The translations under genes were made by a program, and so were the position numbers. Positions 1-8,387 of a stretch of DNA of 43,707 nt are shown here, piece by piece. The DNA is taken from the NCBI RefSeq assembly GCF_000255705.1, contig NZ_JH636445.1, positions 158,381 through 202,087 on the forward strand, in the 5' to 3' direction. Source of the stretch: Zavarzinella formosa DSM 19928 (GTDB lineage Bacteria > Planctomycetota > Planctomycetia > Gemmatales > Gemmataceae). How positions within the stretch are numbered: the first letter of the stretch is position 1; every line of letters starts with the position of its first letter. Under the pieces are notes generated by a model. It ran no database searches, had not been told where the DNA came from, and worked only from the letters and a program-made list of their open reading frames with translations.

Positions 1-170
1 CGGGTCGTCGGCAGCGCGGGCATCAGCGGCGGCATCGTCAACGGGCTTTCCTTGGCCACGTTCGGCACCGTCGCCTGTCGGGGAAGTTCGGGCGGCAGCG
101 ACAGGGTCGGGTCGGTCGGCGTTCCCTGCCCCACAGCCAGCACGACGCCCAGACAAAATGCGTCGAACAT
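1..170 (-). CDS. N-terminal fragment of an exported protein (runs off window)
   Basis: The reverse strand opens at an ATG whose complement lies at 168-170 and stays open for 56 codons to the window edge. A purine-rich AGAGGA sits just upstream and is a good ribosome-binding site. The peptide begins MFDAFCLGVVLAVGQG, a short hydrophobic stretch that looks like a signal peptide, followed by a Pro/Leu-rich, low-complexity segment. Proline-rich N-termini of this sort are common in planctomycete exported proteins, but nothing visible assigns a family. It is divergently oriented from amt across about 500 bp. Function unknown. Confidence 0.55.
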   Translation of the reverse strand, partial: MFDAFCLGVVLAVGQGTPTDPTLSLPPELPRQATVPNVAKESPLTMPPLMPALPTT

Positions 171-682
171 AAGATCCTCTTCTGCAAAGCGGGCTTTCTC
201 ATCAGGCGTGGAGTCGGTTCCTTCCGAATCCCCTGAACATGACGCGTCGATGAGTATGGCCGCAGATTTCGTGTCGAGCGTTTACATCGGATAATCCGGC
301 GGTTAGGTTTTCTGGGATAGCCGGAAAAATAACGGAAAGTTGTGAATCTGTGTCGGCTGTGATGGATGGGGCGGTTTTGCGATTGAAAGGCTCGCGACAA
401 AAGCACGGCGTGAAAACTTGCTTTTGGTACAGTGTGATTATTGGTTGTGCAGTTTTTGCCTCATTGTTGCGCAATGAATGATGCTTTGGTTATAGCCATA
501 TCCGCTTCTTCGCATTTTTTTCGAGCATTTTTTGACTGAGTTTTCCGCAGTGCCACGGTTTTTCGCAACCGAACACGCTCTGTTTGCCCCAGATGGCATC
601 TCGGTTGCTTTTCCAAAAGGACACAACCGCTCGTACATGCGGCATTCTTTGACTTGCTTTCTTCCACGTGGAGGTGCTTCGA
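171..682. other. Divergent intergenic region upstream of amt
   Basis: About 510 bp between two divergent starts with no convincing gene. Open frames here have no ribosome-binding site and no recognisable product. The part from about 440 to 560 is T-rich and contains the short palindrome TTGCGCAA (about 465-472). I looked for a sigma-54 promoter (GG-N10-GC) and a clear NtrC site, as expected before a nitrogen gene, and found neither. It probably holds the promoters of both flanking genes. Confidence 0.4.
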
Positions 683-3265
683 GTGTCGAGGTTTTTCTCC
701 TCTCCCCGTCTGCTTACGGCAACGGTGGGAATCATCATGTTGGCCGGTCTGGCCGGCGCCCAGGAATCCAAAAAGGATTCGACGCCGATTCCCGGTCCCG
801 AACCGCGGGTGGTTGATCCCAAGGAACCGGTCAAAAAGGGCGATGAGCCCAAAAAGACCGATACCCCCAAGAAAGACCTGACGTTTGATCCGGTTCCTTC
901 CACAAAGGAAGAACCAAAAAAGGAGTCTCCCAAGAAAGAGGAGCCCAAGAAGGAAGAGCCCAAGAAGGCTGATCCGAAACCCGAGCCGAAGCCGGAACCC
1001 AAGCCCGAGCCGAAGCCGGAACCCAAGCCCGAGGAAAAGAAGGAAGAACCACCGAAGACTGATCCCCTTGCGGAAGTCAAGGCTCTGGCTCAAAAGGGCG
1101 TGGATGATGCGGCCGCCGCGAAAGCCAACGGGGACACGGCCAAAACCGAAGGAATGAAAACGGGCGACTCGGCCTGGATCTTGGTGGCCTGTGCTTTTGT
1201 GTTGCTGATGACGCCGGGCCTCGCCTTGTTCTACGGCGGGATGGTTCGCAAAAAGAACATTCTGGCGACCATGATGCAGAGCTATGCCTCCATGTGCATC
1301 ATCGGTGTCTACTGGCTCGCGTTTGGCTATGGCCTCGCGTTTGGCCCATCCGCCTTGAAGATCGATTTGTTCGGTGTCAAGGATGGCGGGTTGATTGGCT
1401 GGGATTGGAAATTGTTCTTCCTCAAAGGCATCTCCCCGACCGATTACCTGCCGGGGTACAACATCACCGTCCTGATGCACGTGATGTTCCAAGGCATGTT
1501 CGCCATCATCACCCCGGCATTGATTTCCGGGGCCATCGCCGAGCGGATTCGCTTCTGGCCGTGGACGATCTTCATGCTGTTGTGGATCACGCTGGTGTAT
1601 TGTCCGCTCGCCCATATGGTTTGGGCGTTTGACTGGTTCGCCGCCGTCCCCGAAGACTATGTGAAGGGCCTTGGCGGTTCGGCCATCGGCTTGCTGGGCA
1701 AACTGGGGGCTTTGGACTTCGCCGGCGGAACGGTCGTGCATATTGCGGCCGGTTTCGGTGGTCTGGCTTGTATCGTCGCCTTGCGGAAGCGTTACGGGTA
1801 TCCCGAACACGCCATGCACCCGAACTCCATGGTGATCACGCTGATTGGCGCTGGTTTGCTGTGGTTCGGCTGGTTCGGTTTCAACGGCGGATCGGCTCTG
1901 AACGCCTCGCATCTCGCCGGAACCGGCTTTGCGACGACTCAAGCCGCCGCCGCCGCCGCCGGTATTAGCTGGGTGGTCGTTGAGTGGATTTTCAAAGGCA
2001 AGCCCACCGCATTGGGTCTGGCCTCGGGGATCGTGGCCGGCTTGGTGGCTGTCACCCCGGCTTCCGGATTCGTTTATGTGTGGGGTGGCGTGGCCATCGG
2101 CGTGATTGCCGGTGTGGTCTGCTACATGTCTGTGCAGGTCAAGGCCATGCTCGGATACGACGACTCGCTGGACGCCTTCGGTGTTCACGGGGTCGGCGGG
2201 TTCTTGGGCGCCGTGCTGACGGGCTTCTTGAGCTACGCGGCCGTTCAAACGGCCAGCGCCGACGGTTATCTCGCGGTCTCCGGCTACAAGGCCAAGAGCA
2301 CCCCGGAGGCAATCAAGTCGGCTGATGCCGATATCAAGAAGCAGGCGGATGCCCTGCCGACGCTATTCAAGCCAGTGGCTGAACTGAACACGAAGATCGA
2401 GCCGTTGCAAAAGGAAGTAGACACGCTGACGGAAAAGAAGAAGGCTTCCGACGACGCCGCGGCGGCTGTGGACAAGATTGAAGATTCGTTGGCTGACGCT
2501 CCAAAGGACGCGGATCTTCTCAAGAAACTCGCCGAAGCCAAGAAGGCCGCCGAGGAAGCAGAGAAGGCTTACGAGCCAGTCAAGAAAACTCTTGAAGAAA
2601 AGACGGAAGCTCTTGACAAGCTCAAGAAAGAATTGGCCCCGGTGTTTTACACCCACGACGTTGCCCACAAGGCTTGGGTAGCCGCGAAGGCCGACAAGAA
2701 GTCCCTTGAGGACAAGATCGCCGCTTACAAGAAGGAAACCATCGGCGATGACACCGTCGAACGGACCCCGATGAAGCAGGTGATGATCCAGATCAAGGCT
2801 TCGGTGTTCTCGGCCGTGTTCTCCTTCGTCATCAGCCTGATCCTGGCCATCTTGGTTCAGGTCATCACGCTCGGCAACTTCACAACGAGCAAGGAAGACG
2901 AAAACGACGGTCTGGACCGCACCGAGCACGGCGAAGTCGGCTTTGACTTCGGCGGGATCGACGCGATCCCGGTCGGGACGTCCAGCACGCCGAAATCGGC
3001 CAAGGTTCCTCCGGGGGGCAAGCGGTTTGAGGTGGTTGTCGAGGGAATCGAAAACGGCGGCCTGATGCACGCCTGGTCCGACCTCTGCCAACCGAAGGAC
3101 GGGCCGATTGACCCGGACTTCAAGGCCGTCTACCCGTATGTGACGACCGTGCAGGGGAACCGCTTCCGGCTGCGGGGCGGGGATCCGAAGACCGTTTCCG
3201 CGAGCATTCAGCGTCTGTTCCAGAAGAAACTGGGCAAGCCGTTGAAGGTCCGCGTGGAAGAGTAA
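683..3265 (+). CDS. amt: Ammonium transporter (Amt) with periplasmic coiled-coil insertion and extended termini
   Basis: Ammonium channel of the Amt/MEP/Rh family in the inner membrane. I start at GTG 683 because GGAGGT (670-675) lies 7 nt before it; an in-frame GTG at 668 is less likely. The 860-residue product is about twice the usual Amt length. In order: signal peptide (about 1-26, ending LAGA-Q); Lys/Pro/Glu-rich tract with repeated KPEP (about 75-125); the Amt core from about 160. Core motifs visible are FQGMF with the Phe-gate position, AERIRF, DFAGGTVVH and DAFGVHGVGG (the twin histidines), and the cytoplasmic GLDRTEHGE tail motif. Between TM10 and TM11 there is an extra segment of about 150 residues (about 525-700) rich in Lys/Glu/Ala heptads. 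A C-terminal extension of about 100 residues follows the normal tail and is not recognised. glnB follows 97 bp downstream, the classic Amt-PII pairing. Confidence 0.95.
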   Translation: MSRFFSSPRLLTATVGIIMLAGLAGAQESKKDSTPIPGPEPRVVDPKEPVKKGDEPKKTDTPKKDLTFDPVPSTKEEPKKESPKKEEPKKEEPKKADPKPEPKPEPKPEPKPEPKPEEKKEEPPKTDPLAEVKALAQKGVDDAAAAKANGDTAKTEGMKTGDSAWILVACAFVLLMTPGLALFYGGMVRKKNILATMMQSYASMCIIGVYWLAFGYGLAFGPSALKIDLFGVKDGGLIGWDWKLFFLKGISPTDYLPGYNITVLMHVMFQGMFAIITPALISGAIAERIRFWPWTIFMLLWITLVYCPLAHMVWAFDWFAAVPEDYVKGLGGSAIGLLGKLGALDFAGGTVVHIAAGFGGLACIVALRKRYGYPEHAMHPNSMVITLIGAGLLWFGWFGFNGGSALNASHLAGTGFATTQAAAAAAGISWVVVEWIFKGKPTALGLASGIVAGLVAVTPASGFVYVWGGVAIGVIAGVVCYMSVQVKAMLGYDDSLDAFGVHGVGGFLGAVLTGFLSYAAVQTASADGYLAVSGYKAKSTPEAIKSADADIKKQADALPTLFKPVAELNTKIEPLQKEVDTLTEKKKASDDAAAAVDKIEDSLADAPKDADLLKKLAEAKKAAEEAEKAYEPVKKTLEEKTEALDKLKKELAPVFYTHDVAHKAWVAAKADKKSLEDKIAAYKKETIGDDTVERTPMKQVMIQIKASVFSAVFSFVISLILAILVQVITLGNFTTSKEDENDGLDRTEHGEVGFDFGGIDAIPVGTSSTPKSAKVPPGGKRFEVVVEGIENGGLMHAWSDLCQPKDGPIDPDFKAVYPYVTTVQGNRFRLRGGDPKTVSASIQRLFQKKLGKPLKVRVEE

Positions 3266-3281
3266 CCGACGTGTCGCGCCG

Positions 3282-3302
3282 CGGAGGGGTCGGACCTCTC
3301 CG
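3282..3302 (+). terminator. Hairpin between amt and glnB
   Basis: CGGAGGGG (3282-3289) pairs with CCTCTCCG (3295-3302) around a 5-nt loop with one G-U pair. No proper T-run follows. It may be a partial terminator, attenuator or RNA-stabilising hairpin inside the amt-glnB transcript. Confidence 0.35.
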
Positions 3303-3362
3303 TGGCTTCTTCGTACTCCGATTCAGTCGCTCACCGATCCCTCCCTTAAACTGGAACCGCAC

Positions 3363-3716
3363 GTGAAACTTGTTGTCTCAATTATCCGACCGGAGAAACT
3401 GGAAGACGTTCAGAAGGCGTTGAACGCGGTGGACGTTTACCTGATGACCGTCTCGGACGTCCGTGGTTGCGGCCGTCAACGGGGTTACACCGAGGTGTAC
3501 CGCGGCCAGGAAATCCAAATCCGGTTGCTGCCGAAGGTGAAGCTCGAAATCGCCGTCAACGAGGCGTTCGTCGAAGCCACCGTCGAAGCCATCATCCACG
3601 CCGCCCGCACCGGGGACACCGGACAAATCGGTGACGGGAAGATCTTTGTGCTGCCGCTCGAAGACGCCGTCCGCATTCGCACCGGCGAACGGGGCAGCAC
3701 GGCCATCGGCCCCTGA
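3363..3716 (+). CDS. glnB: PII nitrogen regulatory protein lacking Tyr51
   Basis: PII family trimeric signal protein (117 residues; usual length about 112) that binds ATP/ADP and 2-oxoglutarate and docks on Amt and other nitrogen targets. Start is GTG 3363. Visible family marks are the IIRPEKL start, GCGRQRGYTEVYRG leading into the T-loop (39-48), LPKVKLEI, the IGDGKIFV B-loop and the RIRTGE C-loop. By position-for-position alignment to remembered E. coli GlnB, Tyr46 is kept but residue 51, the uridylylation tyrosine, is isoleucine, so GlnD-type control at this site is not possible. The loop before IGDGK carries about three extra residues (DTG). It lies between amt and the glutamine synthetase gene in the same direction, which suggests Amt gating and nitrogen assimilation as its task. 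Confidence 0.95.
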   Translation: MKLVVSIIRPEKLEDVQKALNAVDVYLMTVSDVRGCGRQRGYTEVYRGQEIQIRLLPKVKLEIAVNEAFVEATVEAIIHAARTGDTGQIGDGKIFVLPLEDAVRIRTGERGSTAIGP

Positions 3717-3761
3717 ACCCGTCCCGCATTCTGGACATTTGATTTGCAAACCGTAACACAT

Positions 3762-3781
3762 CGCCGAGCGCCCTCTCGGCG
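3762..3781 (+). terminator. Hairpin between glnB and glnN
   Basis: CGCCGAG (3762-3768) pairs perfectly with CTCGGCG (3775-3781) around a 6-nt loop, followed by GCTTTCGTT. The stem is short and the T-run weak, so it may be only a processing or attenuation hairpin. A TTGACA at 3789-3794 follows, but I see no good -10 element. Confidence 0.35.
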
Positions 3782-3837
3782 GCTTTCGTTGACAGCCACC
3801 CACTAAAACCTCTTCATCAAACAAGGATTTGCACCCC

Positions 3838-6015
3838 ATGGCCAAGCCGTCCGGACGTAGTGGAATCATCCAGAAGATTGCCTCCTCGCAACCCAAGCTG
3901 GATCTCATCGACTTCAAGGAATTGCATTTCAAGGACATTTTCGGTTCCAATGTGTTCAACGAGATCAGCCAGCGGGAACGCCTGCCGAAGCCGATCTTCA
4001 AAGCCCTTCAGAAGACAATCAAGAAGGGCGAACCGCTGTCCCACGAAATCGCGGACGCCTTCGCCAGCGCGCTCAAGGATTGGGCTTTGGAAAAAGGGGC
4101 CACGCACTACACCCACCTTTTCCAGCCGATGACCGGCATCACCGCCGAAAAGCATGATGCGTTCATCTCCCCGAACTCCGACGGCTCGGCCATCGCCGAG
4201 TTCAGCGGCAAGGAACTCGTCAAGGGGGAGCCGGACGCCAGCTCCTTCCCCTCCGGCGGTCTCCGGGCCACGTTTGAAGCCCGCGGCTACACCGCGTGGG
4301 ACCCGACCAGCCCGCCCTACATCATGGACAACCCGAACGGGGCCACGCTCGTCATCCCGACGGCGTTCGTGTCTTGGACCGGCGAAGCCCTCGACAAGAA
4401 GGTTCCGCTGTTGCGGTCCATTGACGCGCTGTCGATTCAAGCCAAGCGGGTTTTGAAACTCTTCGGCAAGAATGTCAGCAAGGTCAACACGTCGGTCGGC
4501 CCGGAACAGGAATACTTCCTGATCGACAGCCAATTCTACTTCCTCCGCCCCGACCTTCTGAACGCCGGCCGCACCCTGTTTGGCGCCCCGCCGCCCAAGG
4601 GCCAGGAACTGGAAGACCAATATTTCGGCGCGATCCCCGAACGGGTGATTGCGTGCATGGCTGATGTGGACATTCAGCTCTACAAGCTCGGCGTTCCCTC
4701 GAAGACCCGGCACAACGAAGTGGCCCCCGGCCAGTACGAAATCGCGCCGATCTACGAAGACTCGAACATTGCCACGGATCACAACCATCTCGTGATGGAA
4801 GTCATCCGCCGGACGGCCCCGAAGTACGGCCTGGCCGCCCTCTTCCATGAAAAACCCTTCGCCGGGATCAACGGGTCCGGCAAGCACAACAACTGGTCAA
4901 TGTCCACGGACGAAGGGGAAAACCTCCTCAACCCCGGCGACACGCCGCACGACAACGCCCAGTTCTTGGTGTTCACCACGGCCGTCATTCGCGCCGTCGC
5001 CAAGTACCCCGAACTGCTGCGGGTGACCGTGGCCTCGGCCGCCAATGACCACCGGTTGGGGGCGAATGAAGCCCCTCCGGCGATCATGTCGATCTTCCTC
5101 GGCGATCAGCTTCAAGATGTGATCGACCAGTTGGAAAAGGGATCGCCCACCTCCACCAAGCAGGGGGGCCACATGGAAGTCGGCGTCACGGTGCTGCCGA
5201 AGCTGCCGAAGGACGCCGGGGACCGCAACCGGACCAGCCCGTTCGCCTTCACCGGGAACAAGTTTGAATTCCGCGCGGTCGGCGGTTCGCAGTCCATCGG
5301 CGGACCGAACGCCGTGTTGAACACAATCGTGGCCGAGTCGCTTGACTTCGTCGCCACCGCCCTTGAGGCGGCCGTGAAGTCCGGCAAGACCCTGCATGCC
5401 GCCATTCAAGACCTGCTGCCGGGGATTCTCAAAGACAGCAAGAAGGTTTTGTTCAACGGCGACGGCTACTCCGAAAAATGGCACAAAGAAGCCGAAAAAC
5501 GCGGCTTGCCGAACCTGAAGAACACCGTCGATGCGTTGCCAGTGATTGTCAGCAAGGAATCGATCGCCCTGTTCGGGAAGTATAAGGTCTACACCGAAGG
5601 GGAATTGACCAGCCGTTACAACATCTTGTGCGAACACTATGTCAAGACGGTGGCCATCGAGGCCAAGCTGACGAAGTTCATGTCCTCGACCATGATCATC
5701 CCGGCCGTGATCCGGTTCCAAACGGAACTGGCCACCGCCGTGAACGCCAGCAAGGCCGCCGGCGTGGAAGGGCCGACCGATCTGTTGAAGACCGTCTCGA
5801 CCGGCCTGGCCGATCTCTCGAAGGCGACCAGCGCGTTGTGCGAAGCCCTGCATCATCACACGGAAGGCGAACTGATCGACCACGCCAAGTACGCCCGCGA
5901 CACCCTGCTCCCGAAGATGCTCGACGTCCGCAAGGCCGCCGACAAACTGGAGACCGTGGTGGCCGACGACCTGTGGCCGATCCCGACCTACCGTGAGATG
6001 CTGTTCATTCGTTAA
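3838..6015 (+). CDS. glnN: Glutamine synthetase type III
   Basis: Makes glutamine from glutamate, ammonia and ATP in the cytoplasm. At 725 residues it matches the type III length (about 700-730), well above type I (about 470). I take ATG 3838, with AAGGA at 3823-3827. Catalytic-core motifs seen are PEQEYFLID in the first metal/substrate region, [10 protein letters not shown] in the ATP/glutamate region, [13 protein letters not shown] and the [16 protein letters not shown] stretch. An extended N-terminal part precedes the core and an extra helical C-terminal domain follows it, both typical of GSIII. No type I adenylylation motif was recognised. It is the last gene of the amt-glnB-glnN block and is followed by a strong terminator. 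Confidence 0.96.
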   Translation: MAKPSGRSGIIQKIASSQPKLDLIDFKELHFKDIFGSNVFNEISQRERLPKPIFKALQKTIKKGEPLSHEIADAFASALKDWALEKGATHYTHLFQPMTGITAEKHDAFISPNSDGSAIAEFSGKELVKGEPDASSFPSGGLRATFEARGYTAWDPTSPPYIMDNPNGATLVIPTAFVSWTGEALDKKVPLLRSIDALSIQAKRVLKLFGKNVSKVNTSVGPEQEYFLIDSQFYFLRPDLLNAGRTLFGAPPPKGQELEDQYFGAIPERVIACMADVDIQLYKLGVPSKTRHNEVAPGQYEIAPIYEDSNIATDHNHLVMEVIRRTAPKYGLAALFHEKPFAGINGSGKHNNWSMSTDEGENLLNPGDTPHDNAQFLVFTTAVIRAVAKYPELLRVTVASAANDHRLGANEAPPAIMSIFLGDQLQDVIDQLEKGSPTSTKQGGHMEVGVTVLPKLPKDAGDRNRTSPFAFTGNKFEFRAVGGSQSIGGPNAVLNTIVAESLDFVATALEAAVKSGKTLHAAIQDLLPGILKDSKKVLFNGDGYSEKWHKEAEKRGLPNLKNTVDALPVIVSKESIALFGKYKVYTEGELTSRYNILCEHYVKTVAIEAKLTKFMSSTMIIPAVIRFQTELATAVNASKAAGVEGPTDLLKTVSTGLADLSKATSALCEALHHHTEGELIDHAKYARDTLLPKMLDVRKAADKLETVVADDLWPIPTYREMLFIR

Positions 6016-6044
6016 TCGCTTTTGCGAACATCGTTTGAGACGTG

Positions 6045-6073
6045 AACGGCCCCGGGAAACCGGGGCCGTTTTT
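6045..6073 (+). terminator. Rho-independent terminator of glnN
   Basis: A perfect 11-bp stem, AACGGCCCCGG (6045-6055) with CCGGGGCCGTT (6060-6070), closes a GAAA tetraloop (6056-6059) and is followed by T residues. It lies 30 bp after the glnN stop. Confidence 0.9.
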
Positions 6074-6104
6074 CGTTTAAGATGACTGCCAGTTTGATGA
6101 CAAT

Positions 6105-6374
6105 TTACTTCTTGATCGGCGTCGATTGAAATCGCTCTCGAAACCGAATGACGACTTCCCGCAACGGATCATCGAGTCGCAAAAGTGTTTCCGATTCGAT
6201 CTCGGCTGGTATGCCGTAATACACTCCCGCCACTGCACCGGCGATGCAGGCGAGTGTGTCCGCATCACCGTCGGTAAAGCACGACTCGGGCGTGAACAAC
6301 GGGAAGCGTTTGGTTTTCGTCGCCGTTGCCTCGTGAACAGAACCAATCACATCCCCGGCAATCGCTCCGATCAT
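6105..6374 (-). pseudogene. Internally deleted ADP-ribosylglycohydrolase remnant
   Basis: The 89-residue frame begins MIGAIAGDVIGSVHE, the hallmark N-terminus of ADP-ribosylglycohydrolases (ARH/DraG type), and runs to FTD. It then continues directly as GDADTLACIAGAVAGVYYG and the usual family C-terminus ending near DDPLREVV. Intact family members are about 250 residues or more and carry the two metal-binding Asp motifs at opposite ends of the fold. Here the ends are joined in frame and roughly 160 residues of the catalytic core are missing. GAGG lies about 9 nt before the ATG, so it could still be translated, but hydrolase activity is not credible. The nested palindrome at 6437-6657 lies just upstream. 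Confidence 0.7.
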
Positions 6375-6436
6375 TTCGCTTGCCTCATGTTGCTGGAAAT
6401 GGAGGGTGGATCATTTGCCCGGTGAAACACAATCTG

Positions 6437-6657
6437 ATACATGAACCCGGCGTGGGTGTCGCATCTGAACAGTCCGGCGAGGGAAGATTGCTTGTCAGAG
6501 GCGGCAGCGTGAGCGACGCCCACCCCCGGGCCGGGAAAGCGGTCGAAACATGCGGTCAGCAACATCCCCCGGGAAGGTTGGGCGTCGCTCACGCTGCCGC
6601 CTCTGATATTCCCAGGCTGTGCTGTTCAGATGCGACACCCACACTGGGTTCGTGTAT
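6437..6657. repeat. 221-bp nested palindromic element (MITE- or REP-like)
   Basis: Two inverted-repeat layers share a centre near 6550. Outer arms 6437-6472 and 6622-6657 (36 nt each) match at 33 positions. Inner arms 6495-6522 and 6579-6606 match perfectly over 28 nt. The spacers between layers are unlike each other. No gene lies inside and no clear target-site duplication is seen. It could be a non-autonomous mobile element or a large extragenic palindrome with terminator activity. Confidence 0.75.
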
Positions 6658-6678
6658 GACAGCCAATATGGCCTGTTT

Positions 6679-8151
6679 TTAAGCGATTTCCGCTTTGGGC
6701 TTTGTTGATCGAAAGACGGTGAGGGCGTGCAACAGGATCAATCCGCTGACCAGCCAGAGCAGCCATTTCACCGTTCGCAAAAGGCGAAGTGTCTGATTTT
6801 CGGCTTGCGGCAACGACGTGTTGATTTCTCCCAAGCCATGTTCCATCTGGCTGAGGGAGGCGTGTTGCTGTTCCAACCGGCTGTCCAGTTGTTCGGTGAA
6901 CTCCGGGAGGAGATCGGCGAAGGATTTTGCCACCTGCGAGGTGCTGGCCATCGCTTGTTCGTATTGATCGCGGTTCTTGGTGGCTGCCAGCAATTGGGCT
7001 TGGGCTTGATCCAGCACGATGGCCGATTTTTTCAAGCCGTTGGCCACTTCTGGCCAGCGCTTCAAATTTTCCTCCAAGATCGCTTGGGTGGCCCGCATGG
7101 CGGCCGCCAGTTCCTTGAGCTTCTTCGTCTCTCGCAAGATCATGGAGAACGATTTGCCGATCTTTGGCAAACCCTCGGCCAGTTCCGCGATTTCCTTTGG
7201 AATCGCCACCAATAGTTTTTCGGCCTCGGCTTGTTGTTTGAGGGCCGATCCGACCGATTCCCGGCTGCGGGCGATGGATTTCCGGCTTTCGGCCAGCGCT
7301 TTGCGAACTTCCGGCAGGGACTTGGCCACGCGATCCAGTTCCTTGCTGGTGGCCTGCACGCCCGTCGAGGCTTTCTTCAACCCCTCGGCCACCTTGGGGG
7401 CTTCCGGCCAGAAAGACTTGGTTTCGATGGTGGGTTTCAACCCGTTGATCGTCATCACCGGATAGGTCACATTCCCAAGCTTCTCGACCTGACCGGCCGT
7501 CCCGGTGATGGATTCGTCAAGACCGGCCAACCCCTCTTTGATGGAGTCGACCCGTTCCGCCTTGATGAGATCGTCGAGCTTTTCCAAGCCCGCGTCAAAT
7601 GTTCCCAAACCGTCATAAACGATCTTCGCGGCCTTCAGGTCCGGGGGAGATTGCTTCAACAGTTCGGCCAGCCGCGCGCCGTCTTTGGCGATGGAATTCA
7701 TGGCTTGATCGACTTCATCGGCCGCCTTCTCGGAGGCGGCCGCGTTGTTGTCGAGCATCGTCGCGGTGGCGGCGAACCCCGTGGCGATGGTCTTCATGCG
7801 ATCCGTGTCAATCGTTTCGGACCAACTCTTGATGGCCTTGGAAACGTCCCCCATCGCCTGGGCCATCGCCTCGATGGTGCGAAAATCAAGCTGTTGTTTG
7901 GTGGCGGTCTCGCTGACGGTGCGGGTATGCGTCCGAAGTTTTTCGGCCCGGCTGGCGAAATCCTGTCGCCGAAGTTGATCGACCTGTTCGCGGAGCATGC
8001 CGATTTCCTTTTCCGCGCCGCCCGTCAGCCGGCCCGTCCGGGCGAATCCGGCGGTCACTTCGTCCTCTCCCGGAATTTGGGCGCCAAGGACGACCAGCGT
8101 GATGGCGACGCCAATCTCCAAAAGGCCGATCAATCGATGAAGTGTTTGCAT
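6679..8151 (-). CDS. Coiled-coil protein with a membrane anchor at each end
   Basis: A 490-residue protein I do not recognise. An N-terminal hydrophobic helix (about 8-25, IGLLEIGVAITLVVLG) may be an uncleaved anchor. The middle 400 residues are almost entirely predicted helix, rich in Ala/Lys/Glu/Leu, with repeated phrases of the kind LxKxxxxLPExxKAL. A second hydrophobic helix lies at about 458-478, followed by a short basic tail. The layout resembles membrane-tethered coiled-coil proteins such as chemoreceptor-like or MCE-associated rods, but no signalling tip or MCE motif is seen. I see no strong ribosome-binding site before the ATG at 8149-8151, so the start is uncertain. Confidence 0.8.
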   Translation of the reverse strand: MQTLHRLIGLLEIGVAITLVVLGAQIPGEDEVTAGFARTGRLTGGAEKEIGMLREQVDQLRRQDFASRAEKLRTHTRTVSETATKQQLDFRTIEAMAQAMGDVSKAIKSWSETIDTDRMKTIATGFAATATMLDNNAAASEKAADEVDQAMNSIAKDGARLAELLKQSPPDLKAAKIVYDGLGTFDAGLEKLDDLIKAERVDSIKEGLAGLDESITGTAGQVEKLGNVTYPVMTINGLKPTIETKSFWPEAPKVAEGLKKASTGVQATSKELDRVAKSLPEVRKALAESRKSIARSRESVGSALKQQAEAEKLLVAIPKEIAELAEGLPKIGKSFSMILRETKKLKELAAAMRATQAILEENLKRWPEVANGLKKSAIVLDQAQAQLLAATKNRDQYEQAMASTSQVAKSFADLLPEFTEQLDSRLEQQHASLSQMEHGLGEINTSLPQAENQTLRLLRTVKWLLWLVSGLILLHALTVFRSTKPKAEIA

Positions 8152-8311
8152 GTTTTCGATGTCCGGTCGGTGCGGGCGTCAAGAATGTCATTGTCCGGGG
8201 TTATCCCCGGTCATGGGAAGCCGGAGACGACAAATCACCGGGATTTCAGGAGGTATTGTTAGAATAAATGCGAAATCCCCGGAAAAATCCGGGAAAATCG
8301 AGTGGTTTCCG

Positions 8312-8340
8312 TTGACAGGTTCGGCTTGTCCCCTTACTTT
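8312..8340 (+). promoter_or_regulatory. Candidate sigma-70 promoter of the HU-like gene
   Basis: A perfect -35 hexamer TTGACA (8312-8317) is followed 17 nt later by TACTTT (8335-8340), a weak -10. It lies 48 bp before the ATG of the HU-like gene. Spacing is ideal but only three of six -10 positions match the consensus. Confidence 0.5.
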
Positions 8341-8387
8341 CGCTGTAGCGATTGATCGAAAACTCCGTATTTTTGAGGGGAAAAACT

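Noticed and set aside
171-667. Sigma-54 promoter or NtrC site before amt
   Set aside because: No GG-N10-GC spacing or matching enhancer-like dyad was found despite the nitrogen-related gene.
950-1040. Short tandem repeats in DNA encoding KPEP as a possible CRISPR or mobile repeat
   Set aside because: They lie in frame inside amt and simply encode the Lys/Pro/Glu arm.
461-2248. 595-codon open frame antisense to amt
   Set aside because: Low-complexity Gly/His/Arg/Gln composition, no ribosome-binding site, and it mirrors the strongly supported amt frame; a GC-driven shadow.
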